A DNA stretch of 64,000 nucleotides from Fagopyrum homotropicum (lineage: Eukaryota; Streptophyta; Magnoliopsida; Caryophyllales; Polygonaceae), in the NCBI GenBank assembly GCA_033239125.1, contig BSWB01000001.1, positions 162,835,481 to 162,899,480 of the forward strand, in the 5' to 3' direction. Within the stretch, counting starts at the first letter, position 1. Each line of letters opens with the position of its first letter. A program made the translations under genes and the position numbers. Under the pieces are notes generated by a model. The model ran no database searches. It saw only the letters and a program-made list of their open reading frames with translations, and was not told the origin of the DNA. Below are positions 10,381 to 20,779 of this stretch, piece by piece.

Positions 10381-11967
10381 GCTAATCTTCCTTTAATCGA
10401 CTGAGATTCGATTGTTTGGGTGATGAGTGGTTGTATCACTTCCATTATCTATTCATATAAAGAAACCCTTCACTGGACCATCACTCGCCCGATGATCCAT
10501 CCATCCTAAACCATAATCGCGGGTGATCGGGTGGGTCGAGCTTTTTTCGGGCTCACCCAAGTGGCAAAATATCAATTTAAAATTACGTGTCTCCTTAAAA
10601 TCCAAAACAATATTAGCTTGAAACCAAATTTGTAAACCAGAAGTCGAATTGTTTTTATCTAGATCTTCATTTTAATCGACATTTGTCTTCCATCAATTTA
10701 TCGGAATGAAAAAATTTCAAGCTTGTGATCTTTCGAAAATGAAAAAAAAAACATTTAGGTTGAATGTAAAGGAAAATTTCAGTTTAAGAATTTAGGGTTA
10801 ACTTAAAGGGTAAGTAGTAATTTCGGGTTTTTTATTAAAAAAATAAAGTGTAGGGTGAACCCCGAGTGAACACCGGTCGGTTGGTGGGCCGGGTAATATT
10901 TTTTAATATCTTCATCCGAAACCGCAACCGGATCATCACTTAGTCAACCATCCCTCGGATTCCAACCTCATTTTATCGGCTTTTTAACCGTCCGTATAAT
11001 TCGATTTATCGGATAACCATCGATTGCGGTTGAAGTTATCATCCCCGATTACCACTCTAATATTTCAATATTCTACCTAAAGTTATCATCCCCAGTTACC
11101 CCTAATCAAACCAATATTTTAAAATACACGATTTTAGAATAACCTCTAAATTTTGGGTTGATCTTCTTTAAATTTTTTTTGGTTAAAATGGGCTTGTGGG
11201 CTGTTACTATAAAAATGAGCACAATCAAGGCTTATATGTTTCTAATGGGATAAATATGCCAAAATTATTTTTCACAAAAAGATTAAATAGGAAATAGAAA
11301 AAGATTCTAACAATAATCTATCTCTCCTAATTTGTGGATTACGTTTTCATAAGTAATTTGACGTCATCAATTACAACAATATTCCATTATCTCTTCTAAT
11401 CTATAAATTACGTTTCCATAACTACTTTTACACCATCAATGACAATAAATTGGACGATTTCTTCTTCAACGTTGAATCTGCAAATATACACAAAAATATA
11501 TTTCGTTTAAAACTAATAGTAGTTACACAAATTATTTCGAAAATTAGTTACAAAAACAACAAATACACAAAGCAATTTTGAAAGTTTATAAAGTCTACTT
11601 ACATAAGCAACAAATACACAAAGAAAACATGCTAGAGTTGCGAAGAAAACCTTCAGCGAAACCTATATTACGCTTGTGTATAAGCAACAAATACACAAAG
11701 CAATTACACAAAGCAGTTTCGTTTAAAATCCGTTGTAACTACACAAGTTATTTCGGTAGTTTGGTTACATAATCAATAGTTACACAAGACAACAATTACA
11801 CAAAACAACATATACACAAACCATTTTTGAAAATTTAGTTACATAACAACAAATACACAAAGCAATTTCGGAAAGTTAGTTAGAAAAGCAACATACACAC
11901 AAAACAATTTCGGAAATTAAGTTACAGAAGCAACATATACACAAAGTTGTTTCGAGCTTTTTCACCC
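10381..11967. repeat. Repeat-rich region left of the Athila element
   Basis: Two GC-rich islands (10,480-10,560 and 10,855-11,050) with CCGG/GGTCGG words may be a decayed hAT-type element, but ends could not be matched. AGTTATCATCCCC occurs twice about 50 bp apart near 11,035 and 11,085. From about 11,500 to 11,955 a degenerate tandem repeat of ~45-60 bp is built on AGTTACA..AACAAATACACAAAGCAATTTCGGAA. No gene. Confidence 0.5.
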
Positions 11968-11972
11968 AATAC
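11968..11972. repeat. Target-site duplication AATAC (left)
   Basis: AATAC directly precedes TGTTCGCC at 11,973 and recurs at 17,522-17,526 directly after the CTAACA end of the right LTR. An exact 5-bp match is expected for Ty3/gypsy integration and fixes the element borders. Confidence 0.95.
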
Positions 11973-12052
11973 TGTTCGCCACTTAGCGTGCGTGCAAATA
12001 AGCTTTAAATTTATAAAACTAGAATCAAGCAAGCGAACCCGCAGTGTACGGA
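11973..12052 (-). repeat. 3' LTR stub (80 bp)
   Basis: Starts TGTTCGCCACTTAGCGTG and matches 15,806-15,885 with two mismatches, then stops abruptly after GTGTACGGA. It is followed by 13 nt of filler and then the interrupted reverse transcriptase. Confidence 0.92.
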
Positions 12053-12065
12053 GAAGAAGACCTCC

Positions 12066-15000
12066 GTGAATGTGGTCTTCTCCTGATCATCCGGGTGTAT
12101 CGGAATCTGAAAGAAACCACTATAACCGTCAAGATAGCAAAAGTGCGAATATTGCGCTAACCTTTCAAGCATTTGATCGATGAAGGGTAGTGGGAAGTGA
12201 TCCTTCCTCGTCGCGTTGTTAAGCTTGCGGTAGTCTATGCACATCCACCATCCCGTTACGGTTCGGGTAGGAATGAGTTCGTTGTTCTTGTTGGTGATGA
12301 CCGTCATTCCTCCCTTCTTTGGAACTACTTGAACCGGACTCACCCACTTACTATCGGAGATAGGATAGATGATACCTGCATCAAAAAGTTTAAGAATTTC
12401 CTTTTTGACAACCTCCTTCATGGTCGGATTCAACCGCCTTTGAGGTTGTCTTGAAGTCCTAAAGTCTTCCTCCATTAATATTTTATGCATGCATAGGGAG
12501 GGTTTGATTCCTACTAAGTCTTCTATAGTATAGCCTAAAGTTTTCCTATGTTTCCTAAGGACAACCATAAGCTTACTATGTTCATCTATGGTTAGATCGG
12601 AACTAACAATAACCGGATAAGTAGAGTTAGGTCCTAGAAAAGCGTACCTTAGATGTGTAGGAAGTTGTTTCAATTCCATTGCTTTCGGAGCTTCCAATGG
12701 CTCTTGAGGAGCATCCGATGCCTCCTTAGAAGTGTCTAAGGGTGTAGAAGGTATGGGAGAAGAATCAAAAGAAGTTGAAGAAGTGACACGATCACCTTCT
12801 TCCACGGCCTGAATCACGGTTTCCATACATCTTCCACGGCCGTGGTTTAGGGCGTGGAAGGTGGTTACGGTTGCTCTGCCTCCTCCACGACCGTGTAACC
12901 CTCTGGAGTGAGCCACGCTTTGGGTTGTGAAATCCACGGCCGTGGAATATAGTGTATGGCCGTGGATTCTCACGTTTTCTGCCTCGTCGTGGAGTTTTTC
13001 AAACTCCTCTTCACATACTTCCTCTTGTGCTTCTAAGGCTTCAATTGCCTCATTGCACTCCTCTTCTTCCCCTACATTCGTTAGACTCATAGTAATAACC
13101 TTTTGCAAAGGGTTTTTGAAGAGAATAGCACTTACCTCCTCTCTAGACAACCCCTCTTCATCTTGGATATTGAATATATCCTCATCAAAGATTGGCTCCT
13201 TCACTAGAGTGGAAAGAACGAACTCTACCTTCTCCTCTCCTATGTCAAAGGCGAGTCTAACATTCTTGCAATCGACTATGTAGCCGGAATTTGCAAGAAA
13301 CGGTCTTCCGAGTATGATCGGGACCGGACTATCTGCAGGAATGTCAAGCACGACAAAATCAATGGGAACAAAGAATTTACCTAGCTTGACTGGGACGTCT
13401 TCTACAATACCGACGGGACGAGTGATAGATCGATCCGCCATGTACAACGTCATCTTCACCGGTTTAGGGTCGCCTAAATCGATCTTCCTACATAATGCAA
13501 GTGGTATGATGCTCACACTTGCTCCCAAGTCACATAACGCATCGTATGTGACATCTCCCACTCCTATGAGAATGCAAAATGACCCCGAATCCTTTAGCTT
13601 TGGGGGCATTTTCTCCTTCATGGTCTTGATGAGATCCGAAGAATCCGAACTCATCTTAACCTCTCCAAAATCTTCTAGCTTCCTCTTGTTGGAGAGGAGC
13701 TCCTTTAAGAACTTGCCATAAGCCGGCATACTTATAATAGCATCAATGAAAGGTATATTAATATGCAGCTTGCTCATGAGTTCTATAAACTTACCAAATT
13801 ATTTATGTAGGCGCGTTCTCGCTCTAGATTGAGGGAATGGTAGGGGAGGTTTGTAAGCCGGAGGAGGAACGTAGACATCTTCCTTCTCCTTCCCCTTCTC
13901 TTTGTCTTTCTCAACGAGGACTTCAACAAACTTAGGTTGCGGATCGGTGGTTGTCACTCCGCTCCTAGTCGTGATTGCTATCACCCTTCCCTTAGGGTTG
14001 TCCTCCGTCTTTCCTGGAAGTTTCCCTTGATTCCTAGGAACTTCCTCCGCATGGCTGAACATTTGGTTGTCTAAAACCTTTTGGGCTTTATCAACCTTAG
14101 AAATTTGATCATCAACCTTAGAAATTTGATCATCAACCTTAATGATGCGGTTCTCCAAACCTTGAAGCTTTCCCAAAATCGTTTCCAACATGGGATCGGG
14201 CTTCTCCTTCCCCGAAGTGTTTCCTCCATTAGATGTTTGCCCCTGGCTTTTCAAAGGAGTAGAGGAAGAGGAAGGTGGAATTAGTGAATTCGAATTGGAA
14301 GGATAAGAGTTACCGGATTTTTGTTGATTGGAGCGCCAATTATTGTTGTTTGAACCCCTATTGTTGTTCCAATTACTGTTCCGGTTGTTGTTGTTGCCAT
14401 TCCAATTATTCCGGTTGTTGTTCCGGTTATTGTTGTTGCGGTTTGTATTCTCACCACCATTGTTGTTGTTGCCCAAGTAGCCAACATCCTTTCCTTATTG
14501 CTTTGGAAAGTTGGTCTTGATAGCCTCCTTCAACTCTTTGATCTCATTGTTGAGGGAGAAAATTTGATTTTGAGCTTCATGTGTGAGCTTTGCTCCTTGT
14601 TCCACACGATTTCCCTCAACTTTCCGGTGGGAATACTTCTCTATGACCCTTGCTTGCTTCTCAATGAAGTCACAAGCGTCATCTTCTCTCATGTCCATGA
14701 ATGAACCACATGAGAGGGATTGGAGCTTGAATTGTGTTTCCACATCCAGCCCCTTATAGTATATCTCTAGTAATGCAAGCTTGGATATGCTATGATGAGG
14801 ACAATCCAAGAGCAAATCCTGAAACCTTTTCCAAGATTGAAACAAACTTTCGTTAGATCTCATGGAAAATGCATTGATCTTACCTCTAAGTTCCGCTGTT
14901 TTGGATGGCGGAAAGAACTTAGTGAGGAACTCCGCGGAAAGATCTTCCCATGTGTCTAGTTTCCCACTAGGAAAAGCTTGATACCAAGACAATGCTTTCC

Positions 15001-15703
15001 CCTTCAAGGAGAAGAAGAAAGGCTTGAGCTTATAGTTGTTGGTAGTCGCGTTCTTCGGCCTCATTGTCTCCATCATACACTCAAAGTTTTGCAAGTGTTG
15101 GTGTGGAGATTCAGCGCTTGTCCCGCCAAATTGGTTTTGGCGAACAAGAGTAATAACTTGAGGGTTGAAGCTAAACCATTGTACATCATCAGCATCAAAG
15201 TTCACACCTAGACGGCGTGGTTGCTGCGTTGGATCCATCCTTTGGCCAAGAGTTCTTGGCTCCTCATCCACACGTTCGATCCTTGCATTCCTAGGTGGAA
15301 TACGGCGATTAGCAGCTGCCCGTGGATGGAATGGATTCACATTGATCGTGGGATCAATTTCCTCTAGCGGTGGCATGGAGGAGTCGCTATCATCATTAGA
15401 TGAGTTGGCTCTAACCGATCTTCCCGGTCTCCTCCTTTTCTTTTTCTCCTTGAGGTTGTTTATCTCAATCCTCATTTGGAACATCATATCAGTTAGATCG
15501 TCAACCTTCATTTGATGACGATCTGTTTCTTCTCTACGTGTCTTCTCACTCCATAGGAGTTGAGCTTCTTTCTCCGCTAACTCCGATTGGAGATCACGTT
15601 CGTGTTCTTCAGCCATTTTCTTTTCCTTACGCTTTTGCCTTAAAGTTCTCTCAAGCTCTTGATCAAGAAGTAAGAGATCCTCGGTGTTCCTAGACCTGCG
15701 CAT
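12066..15703 (-). pseudogene. gag-pro-pol of the Athila-type element (two nonsense codons, truncated RT)
   Basis: Three ORFs (15,703-14,495; 14,476-13,799; 13,777-12,011) share one frame and are separated only by TAA codons at 14,497-14,495 and 13,801-13,799, so this is one reading frame with two nonsense mutations. In order: N-terminal coiled coil rich in Lys/Glu (residues ~10-95); Retrotrans_gag domain (LSWYQAFPSG, FLTKFFPPSK, ~170-330); Asn-rich low-complexity linker; a KVDDQIS heptad repeat; ITTRSG; aspartic protease with ALCDLGASVSIIP and IILGRPFLA; then reverse transcriptase up to FCYLDGYSGFFQIPIHPDDQ, which holds the first catalytic Asp. The YxDD box, RNase H and integrase are absent. 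The last codons run through filler into the LTR stub. A protease-RT linker carries repeated HGRG encoded by CCACGGCCGTGG motifs. Confidence 0.92.
12803..13010. repeat. CCACGGCCGTGG motif cluster inside pol
   Basis: At least five copies or near copies: CTTCCACGGCCGTGGTTTAG and GGGCGTGGAA (12,831-12,860), CCACGACCGTG (about 12,886), CCACGGCCGTGG (about 12,932), ATGGCCGTGG (about 12,956). They are in the protease-RT linker and read as HGRG-type peptides on the minus strand. The same motif is clustered in the LTR promoter region. Confidence 0.85.
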
Positions 15704-15780
15704 GCACTCAAAGAGATATCAAATAACAAGGGAGAAGCTCCCAAGCTTGACAACCGAAAACCAAATTCGGCCTAGACCAA

Positions 15781-15799
15781 ATCCCCGGCAACGGCGCCA
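15781..15799 (-). promoter_or_regulatory. Primer-binding site
   Basis: Minus strand reads TGGCGCCGTTGCCGGGGAT, six bases inside the 5' LTR end at 15,806. This is the primer-binding site used by plant Athila/Tat elements, usually attributed to tRNA-Asp. It fixes the orientation. Confidence 0.92.
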
Positions 15800-16965
15800 A
15801 AAACTTGTTCGCCACTTAGCGTGCGTGCAAATAAGCTTTAAATTTATAAAAATAGAATCAAGCAAGTGAACCCGCAGTGTACGGATCGATATAGTTGAGC
15901 AAGAATTCCAGAGTATCGAACATAGGGATTTGGGGGGAACAAATTCAATTATAGGTTATCAAGCGAGTAAATGTAAGAGCTTTTCGAATTATTGGGAAAA
16001 CAACAATCCTAAAGATCCAGTAATCCAGCTGTGACAATTGATTCAAGATATACTAATGATATAAGGACAGAGTTAAAATATGCAAAGGTATGCTAATGTA
16101 AGGTAATCGTACGGTGAAGTTCTAAAAACCTTATATGACTCACCTACAAGACACTCTCTATAAAGGTTGTTGAGGCTTCAATATAGAAAGGTTCTAAAGG
16201 TGAGAATTAATGTCAAATACCCAAATTTGTAATCCAAGGATCAAGACTAACTAAACCGATTAAGGTTGTGACACTCACAATCGAGGTAGAGGTTGTTGAG
16301 GCTTCACTACCACCTAGAAAAGGCAAGTCAAGACTAAGTTAAAGCAAATCTTTAACTTTGGATTAAAGTAAAAGCAAGTTCGTAACTTAACACAAAATTA
16401 CGGCTAGTTATTGAGTTCCACGGCCGTGGAAGCTCAAGAACAGACCGTGGATTAGGGTTATCGTCGATTCTCTCTAACTCTCAGGGTCCAATCTGTTTAC
16501 GATCGATCTATCATCATCTAAGCAACAACTATTAACCCTTCACCTTAGAATTGTTAAGGATTTTTAGCCAACAATAGTCATATTGATATCAAATTCAAGG
16601 TTTAAAAGAATGAAAGATGAAAACTTCTGAAAACCTTCAATAACTTTCAAATCAATCTCAATGTCACAATCAAGAACAATAATCGTCACTAGATTCGGAA
16701 TAACACAAACAAACACAAATCTTAGATAAGAAGGAAGAACGGGATGTCAATCCGTCTTCTAAATCAAACCTACGCAAGAAGCGAATTCTTCTTGCAAACA
16801 ATCTTCTGAATCTTCGATCTTCCGTCAATCCGGAAATCACAATAGCAATGCGCCAAAAATCTCTCAAACACAATCTCCGCCAAATGCAAAATTAGGGCAA
16901 TTCCAAGCGCAAGCGTAAGATGCGTCTATGCGTAAGCGAAGGTGACGGAATCTCTCTTCGTTCAT

Positions 16966-16975
16966 CCTTTTATAG
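16966..16975 (-). promoter_or_regulatory. TATA box of the LTR promoter
   Basis: Minus strand CTATAAAAGG, in the middle of the LTR where the U3/R boundary is expected. The solo LTR has GGATAAAAAAGG at the equivalent place (about 56,863-56,874). Confidence 0.75.
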
Positions 16976-17049
16976 TGTAAGATAAAATATCGGCCCGACC
17001 CAATTGCGTAGGAGATCGTGGCTTAAAGTGTGGCGAAAAAGATCGCCAA

Positions 17050-17235
17050 GATCACGGTCGTGGAAGGGTTCCACGGCCGTAATTTAGAGCGTGGAAATCA
17101 ACACGGTTTGAACCAACTTCTCCACGGCCGTAGAAGTTGCTGGAATGAACCACGCTTCCCTTGCCATGGTTCCACGGTCGTGGACTTGAACGTGGAAAGT
17201 AGTACGGCCGTATTTTAGAGCGTGGTTTAGGGCTA
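17050..17235. promoter_or_regulatory. U3 array of CCACGGCCGTGG / AGAGCGTGG motifs
   Basis: In about 185 bp: CACGGTCGTGGAA, CCACGGCCGTAATTTAGAGC, CCACGGCCGTAGAAG, CCACGGTCGTGG, TACGGCCGTATTTTAGAGCG and further GCGTGG words. It begins about 75 bp upstream of the TATA box on the minus strand, a position fitting an enhancer. One further perfect copy is at 16,418-16,429, downstream of the TATA box. Function is inferred from place and repetition only. Confidence 0.8.
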
Positions 17236-17521
17236 GAACGTGATTCTTCCTTAGCCTCGTGAATTCTTCAAGTTGGCACTCCTTTAGCTCCTAGGAATGT
17301 CCTCAATTCATGGACATGTTCCATCAACTCCATCTTTGCTCAATTCCGTTCGGAAATAGCTCTCAATTACTTATAATCAACATAAAGCTTGTGTAGATCT
17401 TTATATCGACATTATAGACAAACTAGCTCACAAATGCATCAATGCTCAATCAATGACTATCAATATGGATCAAATACACTTAGAAAACGTGCCTAAAATA
17501 TCACAATATTTCATGCTAACA

Positions 17522-17526
17522 AATAC
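17522..17526. repeat. Target-site duplication AATAC (right)
   Basis: Exact partner of 11,968-11,972, following the LTR end CTAACA. Confidence 0.95.
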
Positions 17527-18295
17527 TTATAACAAATTTTTGCAGATTTGATGTTCCTATCTGTAAGAAGTACAAATTCCGATTTGAAGAAGACGGAGTT
17601 CCAATTTGGAGAAGATGAACCGCATATTATAGGGGGAGAGAGAGAGTAATTTGTTAAAGGAAACCACAAATTAGGAGAGATGGGGTAATTTCTTACAGGA
17701 AAACGCAAATTAGGGGAGAAAAAGGGTAATATTCCGAGTAAATCGGCCATATTCGGTTACCAAAGTTTTCAAAACCGTTTATATTTGGCCAAATTAGCTA
17801 AGTAAGCTTTTTTGAGATTTGTATCTAGTAACTAGGCTCATGCATAAATATGTTTCCTAATCAAACCCCTTACCTTTCAACTTCAATTTAATGAAAGTGA
17901 TAAAAATAAAAAGGTACACAAACCTAATGAAAATAGAAAATAGTCTATTTGACCAAATTCTTTCTTTGTTTTTTTGTAGTTTTAATACCTTATTTATGTT
18001 TTTACCCTTAAACAAATTTTAATTTTACAGCCAATAACCCGCGTATTTATCTTTAATTAGAAAAAGTAAGGAACTTAGTTGGGACTTACGATACAAAAAA
18101 GGCTTTATCAAACCATTCTCCTCAAAAAAATTTAGTTTACATTTTTAAGGAACATCGGATAGATACTATTCGGTATAAATGGTATATATAATCACTAAAG
18201 CAAACGAACACACGAAAATACATTTATTTCTATAAAATTTTCAACTTTTTAATGAAGAATCTCTTAGAAAGAAAAAACAATATAATATCTAACAT
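17527..18295. other. Repeat-like AT-rich DNA, no gene
   Basis: 17,600-17,735 contains two copies of a motif built on CGCAAATTAG(G)GGAGA / CACAAATTAGGAGAGA. The reverse complement of the same words occurs at about 11,325-11,410, on the other side of the Athila insertion, suggesting the retrotransposon landed in an older element with long inverted ends. Otherwise unassigned. Confidence 0.4.
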
Positions 18296-18445
18296 CAAAG
18301 TTAGCGTTACACTCTCTATAGAGCGGAGGATATGTGAACGAACGTACATGCGCCTTAAGCTCAAACTCAGCACATAAACCCAATGAAGCTTTATATAAAA
18401 CCTAGGGACAATAGGTGAAGTCATACACCTATAACTAAACAAGCA
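18296..18445 (-). mobile_element. Decayed TRIM LTR fragment
   Basis: The minus strand shows the layout of the ~204-bp TRIM LTR family (see 20,148): TATATAAAGC, GGGTTTATGTGCTGAG, GGCGCATGTACGTTC and CCTCCGCTCTAT in order. Ends are lost. Confidence 0.55.
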
Positions 18446-18840
18446 TCTAGACAAATTACGTTCATAATATCTCATTTTTTGATAGGAGAACTTGTTATCT
18501 TTAACGTTCATTTTATGTTCGAGATATTTACGCTTTCTCCTAATTTCACTTTTCACGGTTCCGCCTATAACTAAACAAGCATCTAGAACAAATTAACCAA
18601 TGTGTTTAACTGATTATAATAATAATAATCCAATCTCGTAATTTCAAGATAGATTATGAATTTCAGTGTAAGATCCAATAAAACCATCCTGAATTACATG
18701 CAAAAAAGTTTTGAATTCAATCAAGATGCATGCAATCTCGTGAAACTTTTGATTATTTCTTCGTCATTAGTTGCTTTAATTAACTCGAGCTAGTTTTGAA
18801 TTCAATCAAGATGGGGTTTTTTTGAATTTAAAATCTAAAT

Positions 18841-19133
18841 GAGGGTATTTGGTGTTGTAGGTTATTTTCAAAATTTTAAGTTAAATGAGGTTATTTGAGG
18901 TTACAACTAATTTGATGTTTAATTGTGTATTTTCGAGAGTTTATTTTATGTAAAAACACGCATAAAAAATATATTCTTTATAACCTTGATGGCAAAAGGT
19001 TAAATTTTTGGATTTATAAATTCAAATAAACTATTTAGCTTATGTTAACAATCTACAAGCGAACATCTTATAAAATTAATCCCCTACAAAATAATCTAAA
19101 ATAAACCCCAACAATCTACAAGTAAATAGGCCC
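18841..19133. mobile_element. Probable MITE, ~293 bp
   Basis: Left GAGGGTATTTGGTGTTGTAG and right (reversed) GGGCCTATTTACTTGTAGAT form imperfect inverted ends; the interior is AT-rich, and related fragments occur at 1,380-1,610 and ~1,985-2,130. TAAA-like words flank it but the duplication is not certain. Confidence 0.5.
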
Positions 19134-19390
19134 TAAAATGATATAATCCGATTCTTAATCAAAATTTAGTTGATATATACCGTAGAATAATTTGATTTTG
19201 ACGGACTCAAATCTTGTTTGTTTGAAAAACATACTAATAAGTTGAAGTCGATCAAAACTAGTTTTATATTGATTTTCATTCTAAATCTTACCGATATTAT
19301 TGATCGTTCATAATTTTAGGGATTGTAATATCGCTTTTTCAAATGGGCATTTTATTGTCTTTATTAAGAGACCCTCCTAATTAATATCAA

Positions 19391-19993
19391 GGTAAATGTT
19401 CAGGTACGACCCTTATATTGCGGTACGGTCGTACGGCCGACCGTACGGGCGACATGTGTCCCGAAATTTTTTTTTTTTTTTCCTCTTTTCTGAAACGATT
19501 TTTTTTTTCCGGAAACTAATGAAAATTTATTTGAACTACCATGTTATAATTTATGCACTATTCTCCTATAAACTTTGAACTATTCCCATATAATCCATGA
19601 ACTATTACTTTTTAATATAATCCATGAACTATTCTATTATAATTCATGAACTATCCCATAATAAGTTTTGAACTATTACTTTCACTCCTTTATAAATTTT
19701 GCACTATGAACTATTCTATTATAATTCATGAACTATCCTTTTAGAAGTTATGAACTATTACTTAATAAGTTTTGAACTATTACTTTCATTCCTTTATAAA
19801 TTTTACACTATGAACTATTCTATTATAATTCATGAACTATCCTTTTATAAGTTATGAACTATTCCATAATAAGTTTTGAACTATTACTTTTACTCGTTTT
19901 AAAAAAAAAAAAAAAAATTTCCGGGACACGTGCCGGCCGTACAGACGGCCGCAAGGCCGTACCGGAATAATGGGTCTTACTTGAACACTTCCC
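19391..19993. mobile_element. Mutator-like MITE, 603 bp
   Basis: An exact 10-bp duplication TTAATATCAA flanks it (19,381-19,390 and 19,994-20,003). Inverted repeats of about 80-90 bp: left GGTAAATGTTCAGGTACGAC, right (reversed) GGGAAGTGTTCAAGTAAGAC, continuing through GTACGGCC-rich sequence into CCGAAATTTTTTT on both sides. The interior holds a tandem array based on TGAACTATT / TATAATTCATGAACTAT. Long inverted repeats with 9-11-bp duplications are typical of Mutator-like elements; no transposase is present. Confidence 0.88.
19550..19885. repeat. AT-rich minisatellite (GAACTATT-based)
   Basis: Within the element above. Some 15-20 degenerate repeats of TGAACTATT separated by 10-20 bp, and a larger unit of ~115 bp (CACTATGAACTATTCTATTA then AATTCATGAACTATCC) repeated at about 19,701 and 19,807. 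Confidence 0.8.
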
Positions 19994-20147
19994 TTAATAT
20001 CAATTCTTCTTATGTGCATTCAAGAGGATTAGAACTCGAACCTCACAAACAAACGTTGATGGAGTATCATTTGTCTAGACCAATCAAGTAATATTAATTG
20101 GTACTGATTTACAGCACAAAACTCGTAACCTACATTTCGTATATAAC

Positions 20148-20351
20148 TATTGGAGATAATAAAGTCCCACATCGAAAGATGAGGACACTCCGAGCCTGAT
20201 ATATAAGGTCGGTGGGCTACTCCTCCTATTGCCAATTGGTTTTAGGATGAAACCTCGCCGGGTTTATGTGTTGGGTTTCGGCAAAATGCGCATGTGCGCT
20301 CGTATGCACACAACCCCCGCTCTACCGGTCCGTCTATATCGGACTTTGACA
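20148..20351 (+). mobile_element. Solo TRIM LTR, 204 bp
   Basis: Exact 5-bp duplication ATAAC at 20,143-20,147 and 20,352-20,356. Starts TATTGGAGATAATAAAGTCC (expected TGTTGG, so the first G has mutated) and ends GACTTTGACA. Landmarks: CCCACATCG, TATATAAGG, CCAATTGGTTTTAGG, CCGGGTTTATGTG, GCGCATGTGCGC. The same length and layout recur at 29,376-29,579 on the other strand. Confidence 0.87.
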
Positions 20352-20356
20352 ATAAC

Positions 20357-20774
20357 TATGAGATCACATAGAAAGAGTATCAAAAATTCAACCCTCAACA
20401 TATGACAGTATAATATAGTATTGTAGTTACTGCTGAATACTATTAGATTATTTAGGTTGCATGCCAATTGACAATAGTGCATGTGAATACAGTATATATA
20501 TAGTATACACTGTGAAGGATTCAGTGGAAGCAAAAGTTCATTAAATGGAACATTATATTATACACTCCAACAACTTACACATACTACCATACATATATTT
20601 ATAGATAATTGTAGCTGAATATTGCATTAATTCAGTGTATGTCGCATAGGATGCTTACATATATATAGAGATTTGAGACATTCAATCAAAGCATTACTAA
20701 AACATGGATATATGTGAATTCCAAGTATGAACTTAGAAACAAAGTTTGACCAAGTAATTTAGTTAACCTTTTAC
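20357..20774. other. No gene seen
   Basis: AT-rich, with only short ORFs. Between two solo LTRs that happen to share the target duplication ATAAC. Confidence 0.3.
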
Positions 20775-20779
20775 ATAAC

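Larger units (their letters stand above)
11973..17521 (-). mobile_element. Athila-type Ty3/gypsy retrotransposon, internally deleted
   Basis: Oriented on the minus strand: full 5' LTR on the right (15,806-17,521), primer-binding site, gag-pro-partial RT, then an 80-bp stub of the 3' LTR (11,973-12,052). AATAC duplications flank both ends. Everything between the middle of reverse transcriptase and the outer 80 bp of the 3' LTR (rest of RT, RNase H, integrase, polypurine tract, most of the LTR) has been lost in one deletion. The 80 bp shared by the LTRs differ at only two positions. Lineage is inferred from the TGGCGCCGTTGCCGGGG primer site, the DLGAS protease motif and the long gag. Confidence 0.93.
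15806..17521 (-). repeat. 5' LTR of the Athila-type element (1,716 bp)
   Basis: Plus strand begins TGTTCGCC and ends CATGCTAACA, so TG..CA on both strands. It aligns along its length with the solo LTR at 55,783-57,432. A TATA box lies at 16,966-16,975 and a motif array just upstream of it. Short ORFs inside are chance. Confidence 0.93.

Noticed and set aside
10420..11060. Possible hAT-type element with GC-rich islands
   Set aside because: Could not match terminal inverted repeats or an 8-bp duplication, so I describe only the islands.
11500..11955. Regularly spaced repeats resembling a CRISPR array
   Set aside because: Units are degenerate, spacing varies and there are no unique spacers; it is a plant minisatellite.
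12927..13721. Ser/Thr-rich plus-strand ORFs
   Set aside because: Antisense shadows of the Athila protease-linker region.
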